NCBI RefSeq assembly: GCF_000165425.1
Contig: NW_001799034.1
Coordinates: forward strand, 62,001-126,000
From: Paramecium tetraurelia
Lineage: Eukaryota; Ciliophora; Oligohymenophorea; Peniculida; Parameciidae
Length of the DNA stretch: 64,000 nucleotides
Direction: 5' to 3'
In this document: one piece after another, positions 50,421 to 63,379 of the stretch
Layout of the letters: each line of letters opens with the position of its first letter
Position numbering within the stretch: the first letter of the stretch is position 1
Program-made: the position numbers and the translations under genes
The notes under the pieces: generated by a model
Told to the model about the DNA's origin: nothing
What the model saw: only the letters and a program-made list of their open reading frames with translations
Database searches by the model: none

Positions 50421-53400
50421 ATGTCCAAAACACCCAAACTTGAATAATTTTTGACCAATACTAATTAAGAAATTGATAATGATTACATCTTTCACCATTA
50501 CATCTCCTCAAACTAAGAGGATTTCAAAGAATTTAACTAATCCAAAAACCCATAGCAATCCCTTTGTGGAGCACATGTCCCTTAACAAACACTTTCATTT
50601 CAATGCTTTGATTGTGCTCCCGATCCTCATCACATGTACTGTGGAAACTGCTTTTAGTTGGAATTGCATCAAAGTATTAATTTTTATTATAGAAAAGACC
50701 ATAGAGCATTTTTTAAGAAAGAAGCAAATGGTTGTTGTGATTGCGGGGACCCTACTGCAATCGCTAACAGGGATTCATTTTGCAAATTACACAAAGAATA
50801 GAAAATTGATATCACATAAGAAATATCAAAGGTTAAACCAAATTTGAGAGAAGCAATATTAAGGTTTCTAAAAGACTCCTTTTAAATTTATTTTTCAAAA
50901 TGCGAAGAGGGTTTGAGTTTAGTATCCAATATTCCTAATCCATTTTTATTATAATGTCGTCACATTAGTCACATAATAAATTATAAGTAGGTTTATAAAT
51001 TATTAAACAATCATTACAATATAGGAAATATTTATTAAACTATTTTATCATCAATTCGTATTTCAGATATTATCATTGATTTTTTATGTTGGCTTTGTAA
51101 AGACAGGACTTGCTTTGCTTTACTAATAGCCGGGTTTCTGAAATCTCAATACACTGATGGGGTTACTTACTTCGAATAAATCATTCATTATTAATAATTA
51201 AAAATATTTTTAGATTTTGAGAATGACAGTAAGTTTGATAAATTGCTTTATAATTTGAATATAGATGAGAATTTTAGGTTGTTTACCCAAGAAGTTTTTT
51301 TGACGAGACAGGATGATTTATGGAAATCTTTTGAAATTGAAACTTTTGATGGAGCAGTAATTATTGAGGAGTTCATTTCATCATTTGAAAATTTTGTTTA
51401 AACTGGCGTATTTTATACCAAGGAGAAAAATTAGTTATTATTATTTGAGAATTATTTTAAAAAGTTGAACACTTGCAAAGAAAAATATATAGCGTATACT
51501 ATTAAAGCCGCTAAATTCTTTTCAATGTAATCTTAATTTGTTTCAGAAGAGTTTTAGGACATTCAATTCACATCTCCAAAAATAAAGAATTTATTAGATA
51601 TGAATACTAAACTATAAAACATATTAAATACTTGCCAATTGGGCAATTTAGACGATTGTTATTCAATGCTAGAATTCTTTTCTTTAAAATTTTAATACAA
51701 TTACTTTATAAAGAGTTTTAACAACACTTTATCTCAGTTGTTTCAAAATTATTAAACTTAACAGTTGACAATTGAAGAAATTGCTTCACTAAACCCTGAA
51801 CAATTTTTTTTAACAGCACTATTTAAGAGTTAAAGTCATACCAAAGGATTTTCTAATTCAAATAAACTTTACTAGCCACTTATATCAGAAACATAAATAT
51901 AACTTAATCTTTTATACTTGGAATCAAGATACTTAAACATCATGAAATAGTGTTTGGCAAAATATTTAGCATCTCCATAAACTACAACGGTGGCTAAATC
52001 AAACTTCATCAATATCTTATTCTATTGGTCTTATGAATTAATAAGGACAAATAAAAATAATAAAGAATAATACAATTATTTACCTGAATTCTATAAAAAT
52101 AATATTCAGACAAATACTGAGAAGGACCAATAGAATACTATTATTCGATTAAATTACTGTATTTATAGAAGTGGATCAATAATTGATAAATATTTCATCA
52201 TTCTTTTAACTTATTTATTTCAATAAAATGAATTTTAATCATCAAATTAATTTAGAAAGTATCTTTAAACAACTTTGAAATAAGATGAGTAAGAATTACA
52301 ATTCAATTTATCCAACATCTTTGAAAGATGTGTGCACAATTTCATAAGCCTTCTCTATACTCCTTTGCATGAGCAAGTTTCTAACACCTACTTTACCATA
52401 GGAAAAGAATAGCCGGAATCCTATGATATAGCTTTTATCAAATTCTATTTCATTCTTTATAAGGATTAGGCTTTAAGTTAAATGAGAAGCATTATCCAAT
52501 CCAGATAATACTTTAAGGATTACAGTTAAAATTAATACTTTATGTAATATTGATTCTCTATAATTAGATAAATTATTGCTAGAATCATCGCCTCCGATAA
52601 GAGTTTCTCCTGTGTATGTTAGGCTTTGTACAGCTAAACTAATCTACCTGAAGGCATGTCTTTTACTTTATTTTAAATCCTTTCAAACTTATTTATTCTC
52701 AATCATTATTAAGAGTATTCAGAAATTAAATCAACTTTTGAATAGGCTTCGTTTTCCGTTTCTAATTTGGAAATGTACATACTCAACTTTTGTGAACTGG
52801 ATGAAGACTTAAATAAACTAAAATTAAAGACACATTAATAGATTTAACAATATTTTAAAATGTAACCATCAAACTAAACAGATAATCCAAATAATCATAC
52901 TTATTTCCATCCCTTATTATTTTTAAATCATTAATCAACTGCCTAATCAATTGGAGAGCATTTAACTTCATAGAAACGATCAGACTATTTTATTTAATTT
53001 GGAAATTCAATTGAACAGCTTAGAGATTTTGGGTAACTAAAAGGAGTGAATTTGGAATTGATGGAGTTTTTTGCATTAGATACGAATATAAACCTAATTA
53101 TTTCAGAAATTCAACCATCTCTTAATTCAGCAACAGAAATCAAATTAATTGAAAGATTGATAAACATAAGTGCATATTTGAAAAAAGAAACATTATAAAT
53201 TTAAGAATCCTTAAAACAACTATAAATGAGCAAAGAGTAAGATTAATAAAGTATATAATTGATTTTGAATAAATATGGTAGCCCAAAACAAGTATTGGAG
53301 GAAGAAGCAGAAGTTTTATAACTAAAATCTCTATAAAGTGTTAAAATGAATAAGATGAAAGCTAAATTTAAATAAAAAATTGAGTCATTTTAACAAAATG

Positions 53401-54802
53401 ATATTGCGGCAACTGATAATCAAAAAGATGTATAACTATAACATGATACTTGTGCATTATGTAGATTAGATTTGGAGGATAATCAAAATAACTGCATTCC
53501 AATTTTGATTTAATCAAGTCCCTATTCAAAATACTATCCAATTTATCCAGCTGATTTAAGAAATGATATCATGAAGGATGAGTTAAATTTATTGAAAATT
53601 TCAATCGTTAGCTGCAAACACAAATTTCATGATAAGTGTTTAATTGCTACTTATTCATATTCATAAAAATAGAAACTTCTACCATTATGGTTTCAATTAT
53701 AATGTCCAGTTTGCAAATAGGCTAGTGAAACACGATTATCAATCAACAAAAATAAAAGCAATGAACAATATGATGAATTTAATAATTGGTTATTAATACA
53801 AAGTTAAAATTTTGGAATAAAGAACTACCTTAAAGAAAAGTATGGAGAATCTATTGAACATAAATTAAAAGAAATTTACCTCTCTTTATTAGTTGATCTC
53901 TTACTTTAATTATTTATGGATTCTTTAGAATTCATAAGACAAGATAAACATTTTGTATTTCTAAATATACTAGATTTTTTATTTTAAATTAGTAAAAACA
54001 TCACAATTAATCGTTTTGAATTCCAGAATTAATAGTCAATATTTTTAAATATACTCAACTTAATAATAGAATTATTAATATTGAATAACCAATAATAAAA
54101 ATCTCTAGCTCAATTTCTTGAGAACAATTAGAATTAAATAAAATCTTAAATCTTTTAATTTGATTTACCATTTTAAATTACAAATGAATTACTAAAATGT
54201 TTTGCAATAAATATTGAAAAAGAATAAAATTAAATCGTTTAAGTCAACTAATATATTGAATAATTTAATAGACATGTTATGATAAATATTGTGAAGAATT
54301 AGATTACTGATAAATTAGGATACAAATTTAAATAATTTTATGATCATTATTTTAATGAGCCATGTTCGTTTTGTAAAGGCTTTTCAAATGCATCTAAAAG
54401 TTCTGATTAATTTGTATGCTTACTCTGCTTTTAAAAGGTTTGTGATGTAGAATGCAAAGTAATAATTTATAATTATTTAAGAAATTGTTTTCTAAAAATG
54501 GGAATATGAATGTTCACGCGTAGCTCTATCATTAAGGAAATACTATATTTGCAAGTCTTAAGACAGGCCAACTCGCATTGTTGTCTTCACCATTAACTTG
54601 TTTTGGATACAAAAACTTATATCAAAATAAATTTGGATAATTAATAAAAATCACAAATATGGAGACCTAATGGGAAGATTATTATATCAATAATAAAGTC
54701 TTAACAGACACAGCTGAAATCATGATTTCAAATTCACTGAAGTAAATAATAAAAAATCACAAGTTAAATTATAACCAGTTAGATCTAAGGGGATTCTTTT
54801 GA
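50421..54802 (+). CDS. UBR-box E3 ubiquitin ligase (N-recognin, UBR1/2-like)
   Basis: About 1,400 aa. Near the N-terminus a UBR box has CGAHVPQQTLSFQCFDC, MYCGNCFQLELH and, after a 24-nt intron, CCDCGDPTAIA...FCKLH, the Cys/His pattern that binds basic N-terminal residues of N-degron substrates. A central RING-H2-like finger is at 53440-53720: CALCRLDLED...SCKHKFHDKC...CPVCKQA. The C-terminal region FVCLLCFQK, NVHAQLYHQGNTIFASL, GQLALLSSPLTCFGYKN matches the UBR1-type autoinhibitory module with its HC..G...FL signature. All three parts are in UBR1/UBR2 order, but the protein is shorter than animal UBR1 (about 1,750). Small introns recur; a 23-nt one precedes KLFSKNGN near the end. It converges with the OTU protease gene, 66 nt apart. 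Confidence 0.93.
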
Positions 54803-54868
54803 GATATTCTCTTATAAATTATATTATATTATATTAATGTAATGAATATTTATGTTTTGATATGCTAT

Positions 54869-56675
54869 TCAATATTAATTTTCTGATAATCCTTCTTTAA
54901 GTTTGCGCACTTCTATTTCAGATAATTATCCCTTTTACAATTAGTCTAATAAATTTGTGACTATGACTTATAAACTTGATGATTCTTAGATGTATTATTA
55001 ATAATTTTCTAAGTATTCTTTAGACTAGTTAATTATTGCATAAGATTCATTTTTAAGTGCGTTACTTTTCTTAATTAATTTGTCGCTTTGTGTTTCTTCC
55101 AACAATAATCCAATATTATAATGACCAGGTTTTATTAATAATATAATTTTCTACTTATCTCTATTTCCATATTCCCGATTCTAAAATACTTTATTTTCAA
55201 AAAATAATAGTTGCACAAATCTGAAAATAAATAAAAATAATAATTTACATATCCAAACTTTTAGCTAATTCTGAAATAACAAGCTCATTATTATTACACT
55301 CCATTTCCCATCTTAATAAATTTATTTTGTCATCAATTGCATCTTTTATCTCACTGTTTTCAATAACATAATTTGAATAATTTCTAAAGAATATAGTTGA
55401 TAGTCCATATAAACAACTATCAACTTCATCTGATTCGTATTCATAGGCTGCAAATTATTTCAGAAATGTTTCTGATCTTGTAGGAATATCTGTAATTGAC
55501 TTTAATTTAATTAATCTGAAAAGAAATTCTTATAACATTAATTTTTCTATTTCCTTATCATCAATGTTTGCATCTTGCTGCTCAGTCAGTATTTTCATCG
55601 GTAACTCAATTTTTTTAATCATCTCAATAAATTTAAGAAATTATTCAAAAGAATAATGAAATAGTAAAATGTGTAAGAATTAATATCCAAAAGCTGTGTA
55701 GAAACAATTACCATCACCTCTAACTTCTCTAAATGCATTACAATACTATGCTATATCACCGGCTGATTAAACTGTTAAACTATAGTTCCTTTTTAGATCT
55801 GATTTATCCTAAACTTGCCTTACATAGTATTTGTATTGATTTTCCACTTACCTTTTTTTATTTGTTTATTCATAAAGTTATATAAGGGTATCTCTAACCT
55901 TTTTCTAATTTTCTTAGTTGTTTTAATAAAGAGCCATAAAATTGTTTTTAAATGCTTCGAAGTTTTCTTCATATTTAGTCTCATATTTTTTAATTGAAAT
56001 CTTAACATAGGATAAAATAAATACTTTTATATTTTCTATTTAGTCATACATTGATTTGCAATCTCTTAATTTATCAATATTTTTCAATTTTTCATCAATA
56101 TTTTATATTTAAGCTTTTGCATCGATCATTTATTTGGAAATTTTTTCATCAATATCTAAATTTTGATTTTATATTTTTTCCTCAACCTCATTTTTTTGTG
56201 TTTTCAGCTTTTCATCAAAATCTTTTCTAAAGTGTTATAATTTTTCATCTAGCTCTTTATCATTTTATATTATTTCAATTAACTTGTCCCCGTTTTATTT
56301 TTCTATTTGTTTGTTTTATTCTTGTTAAGGATTTATGTGAATTACCATCTATTACCGATTTGCTAGTTCATCTTACTAAGAACCTTTCTATCCGTTTTAA
56401 TCTATCTTTCTTACATCTTCCTAATTATTTAATAACCTATCATTTAAAATAGGATGATATTCATACGGCTTATATTCTTCTGGAAACAAATTTAGTACAG
56501 CATCACCTTACACATCTATGTGTTCATTCAATTTTTCCCGACTTTTATTTTTACAATAAGTATAAAGTTGCATCCCAAATGTAATTATTGTTAACACAGT
56601 TGTTATGGGCAAAATTACTACAGCAATTTCTTAAATATATCCATAGAAGACGACTATGAATATTAAAAAATCCAT
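54869..56675 (-). CDS. OTU-family (OTUB-like) deubiquitinase with N-terminal TM and coiled coil
   Basis: 592 aa after a single 28-nt intron. The C-terminal half is an otubain-type OTU domain: REVRGDGNCFYTAFGYQFL carries the catalytic Cys (about 55700), LVISELAKSLDMQI precedes the last strands, and LLIKPGHYNIGLL carries the catalytic His (about 55115). The N-terminus is unlike otubains: a hydrophobic start (FLIFIVVFYGYIQEIAVVIL, then PITTVLTIITFGMQLYTY) forms one or two membrane spans, followed by about 230 residues of coiled coil (DEKLQHFRKDFDEKLKTQK, KISKQMIDAKAQIQ). Human OTUB1 has 271 aa and no membrane anchor, so this is a membrane-bound version that would trim ubiquitin at a membrane. 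Confidence 0.88.
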
Positions 56676-57063
56676 TATAAAATATAATTGATTTCTATTA
56701 CAATAAAGACTCAACTTTTATTTATTCCTATTATAATTGAGTATAAATAGTGGGTATTTAGAATCTTATTCAATTCAAGAAATCTTTAAATTGAAAATAA
56801 AACCGTTCAAAAATTACATTTACAATTTACTGCTATTTGTTTCCTCAAATCAACTAACTAAATCATGTTTGAGAATTTTAACTATATTATTTATTAAACT
56901 AAAAATGATAGCTTGAAAAATATAATTCTACTCTCTCAAAATACAAATATTAGATTATAATTCTTTCATTTTTATGAAATCCTTGAAATTTAAATCTATT
57001 TAATAAATAGAGTACATTATTATTATTTTAACAATATATTATTATATTCAATTTTCGACGAGT
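56676..57063. other. Intergenic, AT-rich
   Basis: About 390 bases with no coding frame seen. Confidence 0.5.
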
Positions 57064-58497
57064 TCATTTTAAAGATTTTTCTAGTTGTTTTTTCCATGCA
57101 ATTTCAATATCGGCTCTAGCCATTTTTATTTAGCCGACTTCAAATATGTTTTTGTAATCAGTTTCACCTTCTCTAAAACCTATTAATTATAAAATTTATC
57201 TTCCTTCCTCATATTATAGTATATTAAGATTGACAGTTTTATTTGATTTTTGAATAGTTCTGAATTTTTCATCGCTAGAGTTTTCAATAATGTTAGTGAT
57301 TAACTTTAAAAATAGGTTGTGGGAACTTTATAGTAATTATTAGGATTTAATCTTTTTCAACCAACTATCATAAAGATTGATTATTTCTTATTCTCTACTC
57401 AGTTGTATAACTTCCTATTATTACTTTTATCTACCAGTGTCTTGCTTTTGTAATTGCTAGGTTAATTATTCCGGTTTTATGTAGAGCGATCTTAATTAAT
57501 CATTATATTTTTGGATGTCTTCGGGATGAATTAGCAATCCTCTTGCCATATATTATTCAATAGTAAACCTAGCACTTTTCAATCCTTGCGGTTCTCTACT
57601 TGAATAAATCAACACAACATTGCTGCCCATTGATTATAAATTCTACAAGTAAGGTATCAATTCCTTAACCAATTGATGAGTATTTAATGATCCAGAAGGT
57701 TATTGTATTAGACTGTAGCAGCTTACTTTGTATAGGCTTTCTTCCAATTTTTTAATTCCACTAAAATTGACACATTGATAGAGAAATATGAGATTTCTGA
57801 TTTACAGATTTCTATTGTAGAGACTGATTTAGTTCTTTTTCATCAGTATTTCAAAGGCATCTTCACTATGCAAATAAATTCTGAAGGTATCATCTCCACG
57901 CTTTGTAGCATCTGAGACATCCTTGTAATCAAATATCAATAATGGATAATAACTATTCAAGATGTTGATCTCACTCAGCATCTAATATTGGTCCATGAAA
58001 GTGTTAAGAGGTTTTGTTAAAATATACACTTATTTGACCTTCACATTAATTTCCTTGAAAACATTTAAGACCGATTCTATTTTCTCGCCGTAATCTCTGA
58101 ATGCCCATAAGTTTTTGAAATCAAATAAGAATTTGTATTATTTTTTATCTTCAATTATTTTATTAGGTCTGCTAACATCTATTGGAGTGAATCCATATTC
58201 AAAAAAATTAGTTTTGGCTTTTTCAGAGAACAGGAAAACACCCTGATAATCCAAATCTTTTTACACTTACTTCTGCTGATTTACACCTAATCTAACAATA
58301 AAATTATAAGCCATCGATTCAGTTACTTCTATGATTTGAATCTATTCAAAGGATTTTATAACGCAAGGAAATCCCATACTCAACTTGGGTTTGGGCATGG
58401 GATATTAATCCTACAATACCTGGCTTGCATTTTATGAGATGTCGAGCATTTTAGGCTGATGAACATCTGTCATTTTTTTTGTTTAACACATTCCCAT
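57064..58497 (-). CDS. PUB-domain protein, possibly myristoylated, with unknown N-terminal domain
   Basis: 467 aa after one 30-nt intron. The C-terminus is a PUB domain: LFLKLITNIIENSSDEKFRT, IQKSNKTVN and LQLIGFREGET correspond to the family's N+L..P.eeKyR.i...N and GF.e. PUB domains bind the tail of the p97/VCP ATPase, for example in peptide N-glycanase and UBXN6. The first 300 residues hold a conserved-looking globular region (FLFDFKNLWAFRDYGEKIES, VKQVYILTKPLNTFMDQYQ, GSNVVLIYSSREPQGLK) that I do not recognise; no transglutaminase or UBX motif is present. MGMC at the start would allow N-myristoylation. It neighbours an OTU protease and a UBR ligase, both ubiquitin-pathway genes. Confidence 0.8.
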
Positions 58498-58709
58498 TAT
58501 AGTTTAATTAATAATAATATTAAATGCTCATTCTGGAAATAATTATATGAAAAAAGTGTCATAAGGATAAACCTACCGATCAGATCATGGCAAATCACTA
58601 ATTCATTTTGTTTAAGAATTTATATATTAAAAAATAAATTGAAAAATTTAAGCATTATAATAATCAATTTTATTTTGTTTAAAATAACAAATAAATATAA
58701 AGATTGATT

Positions 58710-59516
58710 TCATTAATTCAAAGATATTAATTTAATAGAGGATGATTTTTGAAACATTTTCGTTTTTCTCTGTTTCTTATAAAAATTATACATGCTTAAA
58801 ACCTAAGAATGTTCGGTCTTGCATATTCTATTTTACGAGTACAAGTCGGTATTCTATCTCACAATGAATTATTAGATAGGTCTCTTCATGAACATATCAA
58901 AACTGCCCATCGAGGAATGTTTTTACTTCATCTAACAAGGTGGTTCTCTTGATGTCATACTTTCATTCACTGTATTCGCCTTTTCTATTTGTAATAGTTG
59001 AGGCAATCTATCGATGATATTCCTACTGCGAAATATGGAAATGCGAGGTCTTGAGAGTCTCTGCATTTTTTTTCTTTGTGGGTTGTATCGAAAGTACGTA
59101 AGCAGAAGACATACAGCCAATACCAATTTTCTAAATCTTTTTCTTATGAGACGCCTATGCATTTTAATTTCGATGGTTCCGCGAGACATTAGTCGTTTGA
59201 ATTTTAAGCCTGCATCTCCAAATATGGAACCCTCTGTACTCTTGGCTCTTTATTGAGATTCAATATCCTGTTGCTTTTATTCAACATATGATCGATTCAA
59301 CTAATTCTTAAAAAGAGAACGCGCATAATGCTTACGATTTGGCTTAGAATTCAAAAGGGATTTCAGCAAGGGATCAAAATGAACTATTTTTTCGATTTAT
59401 AAACGAATGGCTTGCATTTTTAAATCATTCATATATTCTTCGCGATTCCTCACTGCGATCGGTAGAATATTAAGAGTAAATATCCCATTTCGTTTTAGTG
59501 TTACTTTCCTCTTCAT
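58710..59516 (-). CDS. Basic hypothetical protein with IQ-like helix
   Basis: Intronless, 268 aa, from MKRKVTLKRNGIFTLNILPI (59514-59516) to TGA 58710-58712. It is very basic; a central stretch IEIKMHRRLIRKRFRKLV has the spacing of a calmodulin-binding IQ-type or 1-10 motif and is followed by a hydrophobic stretch (LAVCLLLTYFRY). The rest is polar (SIFGDAGLKFKRLMSRG, DMFMKRPIQQFI). The base composition is a little richer in CG dinucleotides than neighbouring genes. No family is recognised; calmodulin binding is inference. Confidence 0.6.
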
Positions 59517-59990
59517 GCAATCAGCAAAATATTTGTTTATTATTTTAATTCTAATATTAACAAGAAATCTTGAATAATTATTACCAATTAAGCAATAACC
59601 AAATTAATATTTTATCAATATAATATTTCTGTTCTATTAATTCTCGAGTGTGAATGCATAATTTACAGAATTAGTTAAATATGGAAAAATCATTAAATGA
59701 GGACAACCTATAACCTCAAATTCACCATCCCCTGCCTAGAATAATTAGAATTATTAAGATTTCCAGAAAATTTAATATTATATAATGCAAATTATACTTA
59801 GTTGTAATTAGACATTTAAACTATCATGAATCATATGGAATAGGAAAAATTTATCTATAAAATTTGTAATAACCTTTAATTCTCAAACGATGGATCCATT
59901 TATTCAAGGCAGAAGGTGTTAATTCTTGTTTATTATATATAAACCTGTTAAAATAAATCAGAAATAAAGATTAAATATATAAATAATATT
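59517..59990. other. Intergenic, divergent promoter region
   Basis: About 475 AT-rich bases between divergent starts; nothing coding is seen. Confidence 0.5.
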
Positions 59991-61563
59991 ATGGATGAGC
60001 ATCTTGAGATGGAAGCAGAAAAACTTCGTATGTCAGGTTACTAGATTCTCTATATCTCATAGATAACATGGAAAATGAGGTCATGGGAGATCTGGAGAAA
60101 TATTTTTAATCTTCTCATGCAAATAGGAAGGAGCAGTTGCCTGTGATCCGAGTTTTCGAGGATTCATGCTCGGATTTACCACAATCAGACCAACCCTTCG
60201 AAAATCCAGGGGAATCAATTTTTGATGATTTGGGTCTTGAAAAGCTCTAAATTTAATCTGTTCACAGTGATGGAAGGGCAACCTCTTGGAGTCACACTGA
60301 TGACAACAATTCTTTGAATAAGCAATATTTGAAAAGACCCAGAACGAGACAACAATTAAGTAACAAAATTGTGGAGAGCAATCAGGATCTCTTTAATGTA
60401 CACTATGCTAAGAGTCTATACACGAGCAAAATCAGTTAATTGGTTGATAAAAAGATTACAACAAATCCAAAATCAAATCGAACTTCGTAATTTTCTAAAC
60501 ATTAATATTATAGGAAAAGTCAATAGAAGATAAAAAGAAAGTCATCGCATTAGCTAATTGAAACTTCTGATTAATCTGAGTAGAAAAGCTCGCTCCAATC
60601 AGGTGGGGAGATGTCAGAGGACAGATTAGCAAAAAATAGAGTTGCGGCTCGAAATTCAAGAGCAAGAAAGAGATTGTATTTTGAGCTGTTGGAAAACAAA
60701 GTTAAGGATTTACAAGATGAAATTGATAGATTGAATGAACTATGTTAGAATTAGGCCAAATAAATATAAAAATATAGAGAGTGTTAAGAAAAAGTAAAAA
60801 TATTTAAAAATTTTTAAAGTATTAGTTCTCCTTCGAGACCCAGAAAAAATTGATAGAGCAATTGGAGGTTTGTTAGATCAAGGATTAAGATTTACATTCA
60901 ACTAAATTTGTTTTAGAATAAATGAAAGAGTGCTAATTTAATTCTGATAAGAATATGGTTGGGGATCAATACATCGAAAACCTATTGGAGATTCTGTTAC
61001 CCATAGAATTAAAATACATAGTCTACAGTTATGATCAAAATAAGGATTTGTTATCCGATTTTCAGGGGTATTTAGATTTCAGTATATATTTAGTTCTTTT
61101 TTGGAATGGACCAAAGAGACATTCTAGCTAATGGACATAAAACAGGAGTAATTTAGAAAGATTAGGAAACACAAGGAGAAGTTAAATTGTGTCAAAAAAA
61201 CCATAACAAGGTAGGAATGTCTTTTGTATTGTTAATTTTAGTTGCGTAAATAATTTGTACACTTCAGTGAAGATGATAATTGGTGAGGCTTAAAAGGTCG
61301 ATTCTATTTGGAAGTCTATTTATGAGACATTGGAGCCATTGCAATTGAGATCTTTGTTTTTGACTATTTATCAAGTAAGAGTGAGCATTGATTAACTTTA
61401 GAATTAACATAGATCTGTTTTCGATTGTTGTAATCTATTTAGTGATTGTAAATATTTCAAGCAAAACCCATAGGTATTAAGTTTACATATATTTTAGAGT
61501 TAAACTGATTCAAACTGCTAACGGCCTGCAAATCTAAGATAATATGTGAAAAAAAATATTTGA
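59991..61563 (+). CDS. bZIP transcription factor, copy 1
   Basis: 475 aa on a five-intron model (35, 27, 26, 26 and 31 nt). The DNA-binding basic region RLAKNRVAARNSRARKRLYF has the invariant N-x7-R of bZIP proteins and is followed by a leucine zipper (LLENKVKDLQDEIDRLNELC). The N-terminal 180 residues are acidic and serine-rich and may form an activation region. After the zipper comes a helical region with QYIENLLEILLPIELKYI, FRKIRKHKEKLNCVKKTI and EAQKVDSIWKSIYETLEPL, which has a counterpart in the next gene. The gene lies head-to-tail with copy 2, 74 nt apart. It would bind DNA as a homodimer or with copy 2. Confidence 0.9.
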
Positions 61564-61637
61564 TTAATGATATATATATATATTTTTAAACTAATAATTT
61601 ATGTGTGATCCTATAATTAGTGAGCAATATTACTTCA

Positions 61638-63195
61638 ATGAGTAATTCAACGTATTTATCTTCATTTTAGTTCTTATGATGTCAATGCTAATCAAATTGA
61701 TTTTTCAGGAGTCTCAGATCCATTTTTGAAAAACTCACAACAATAACAGCAACAATTCCCTAAAATATAAATTTTTGAAGATGCTGACAATGAGACTAAT
61801 AATTTTGGAGCCAACGAAATTTAGATTGAAGAAATCAAAATGGATAGGCTTAAGATTATTAATGATAGCTCTGTTGAAGCCTAACCAAGGAGTGGAAGTG
61901 AAGGTGATTATTCGAGAGATGCAAGTCAGAATCAAAGCAGCAGAAGAGGATCAAGTATTTTTATCTTGTAAATATAGAAAAATGTACAAAAGAAGAATAA
62001 AAAAATTTAAAAGATTCTTTGTAATCCTAGATTCTTTTGAACCTGCGATATACAAAGAGCACATACACAAATAAAATTCAGAATTTGGTTAAGAAGGAGA
62101 ATAAGGACCAGTTAATAGTAACAACAAAAGCCAGACAATCGTATTGAAATATTTTGATTCATTTCTAGACGTAGCTAATAGAAGTTGGTAAGAAAAAACG
62201 AATAACAATTGTTAATGAACCTTGAACACACTGATTAGTCATCATCTGAAAACCCCGATTCGCTTAATGACCGAACCATGGATCCTAGTCGTCTCAAGTA
62301 AGTGAGGAACAGAGAATCTGCTAGAAATTCAAGAGCCAGAAAAAAGATATACTTCGAATTACTGGAGACCAGAGTTTAAGAGTTACAGGATGAAAATGAT
62401 AAATTGAGGGGACAATGTACTATTTTATCAAAATCAATTGAAAATTACAATAAACAGCAGGATAAAGTAAGTACTCATATAAATATGTAATAGTTTTCAC
62501 AGTTCTTGGAGTAGCAATAATAATTGTTTGGGAGATTGGAGGATTGCATTAATTAAGGGAAAGATGTAACAGAGATTGAGATATTGTTGGATGCACTCAA
62601 ATACAGAACATCCTCGAATAAATAGGAGAGGATTGATGCTGCAAAATCATACTTGTATTCAATATTGAATGTTTGTTTGCCTTTACAGACAAAATATTTG
62701 TTCAGTATATTGGATGACAAAGATTTCTTTTCTTAAAACTCAAGGTACGTTTTAATCTATGGAAGGAATTACACAGACTATTTGAGAGATGTTTTTAAGA
62801 AAGTGGATACGAGAAGTGATGACTTTGGGAACAATGAAAAAATAAAGCAAAAGTTAGGAGCTGCCAAGCAGAATATGTATGAGTAATAAATTTGATCTAA
62901 TTATGAACGCAGCTCATTCAAGAAGATAAGGAAGGAGATCAAATTGATATAGAGTGAAGCAGGAAAGGTTGATTTGCTGTGGGAATAGTTGAAGGAGAAA
63001 CTGTAACCTTAAGTCTTGGCTTAGTGTTTGTTGGCTTTGCATAAGGTATGAGTGTGAGTGAATGTGTAGAATGAGTTTAGAGCAGAGTTCTAAGCATTGA
63101 CTATATTTAAGAGACCGAAGGACTCAACAGAGTAGGTAGGGATGTTAATTGAATAATAATCGTTGCAAAGAAAATAAGTCAAAAAATGTAATTGA
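61638..63195 (+). CDS. bZIP transcription factor, copy 2
   Basis: About 466 aa on a six-intron model (19, 23, 28, 27, 36 and 24 nt; a further 21-nt multiple-of-three intron near 62743-62763 is possible). It starts MSNSTSYDVNANQIDFSGVS; the start was chosen because only this ATG joins in frame across the 19-nt intron. Basic region and zipper: RNRESARNSRARKKIYFELL and ETRVQELQDENDKL. The C-terminal helices SYLYSILNVCLPLQTKYLFS and EAGKVDLLWEQLKEKLQPQ align with copy 1 (EA.KVD..W....E.L.P). Sequence between conserved parts is very different, so the duplication is old. Confidence 0.9.
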
Positions 63196-63379
63196 TTTTA
63201 ATCTGTTAATATTAATCATTCAAATGTTTTATTTTGGAAACTGAAAACCCTAACTTTGCTTTGTTATTAGGAGGTTTTGGACAGATCAGAGCTGATTCTT
63301 AAAGAACTTTATTTTTTGGACAGACTAGATTGGCTGTTGTACAATAATGGATGATTGAGTGTGGGAGTTTGATCCATTA

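Noticed and set aside
59014-59256. Plus-strand ORF of 80 aa
   Set aside because: Antisense shadow of the basic 268-aa minus-strand gene, which is open over its whole length.
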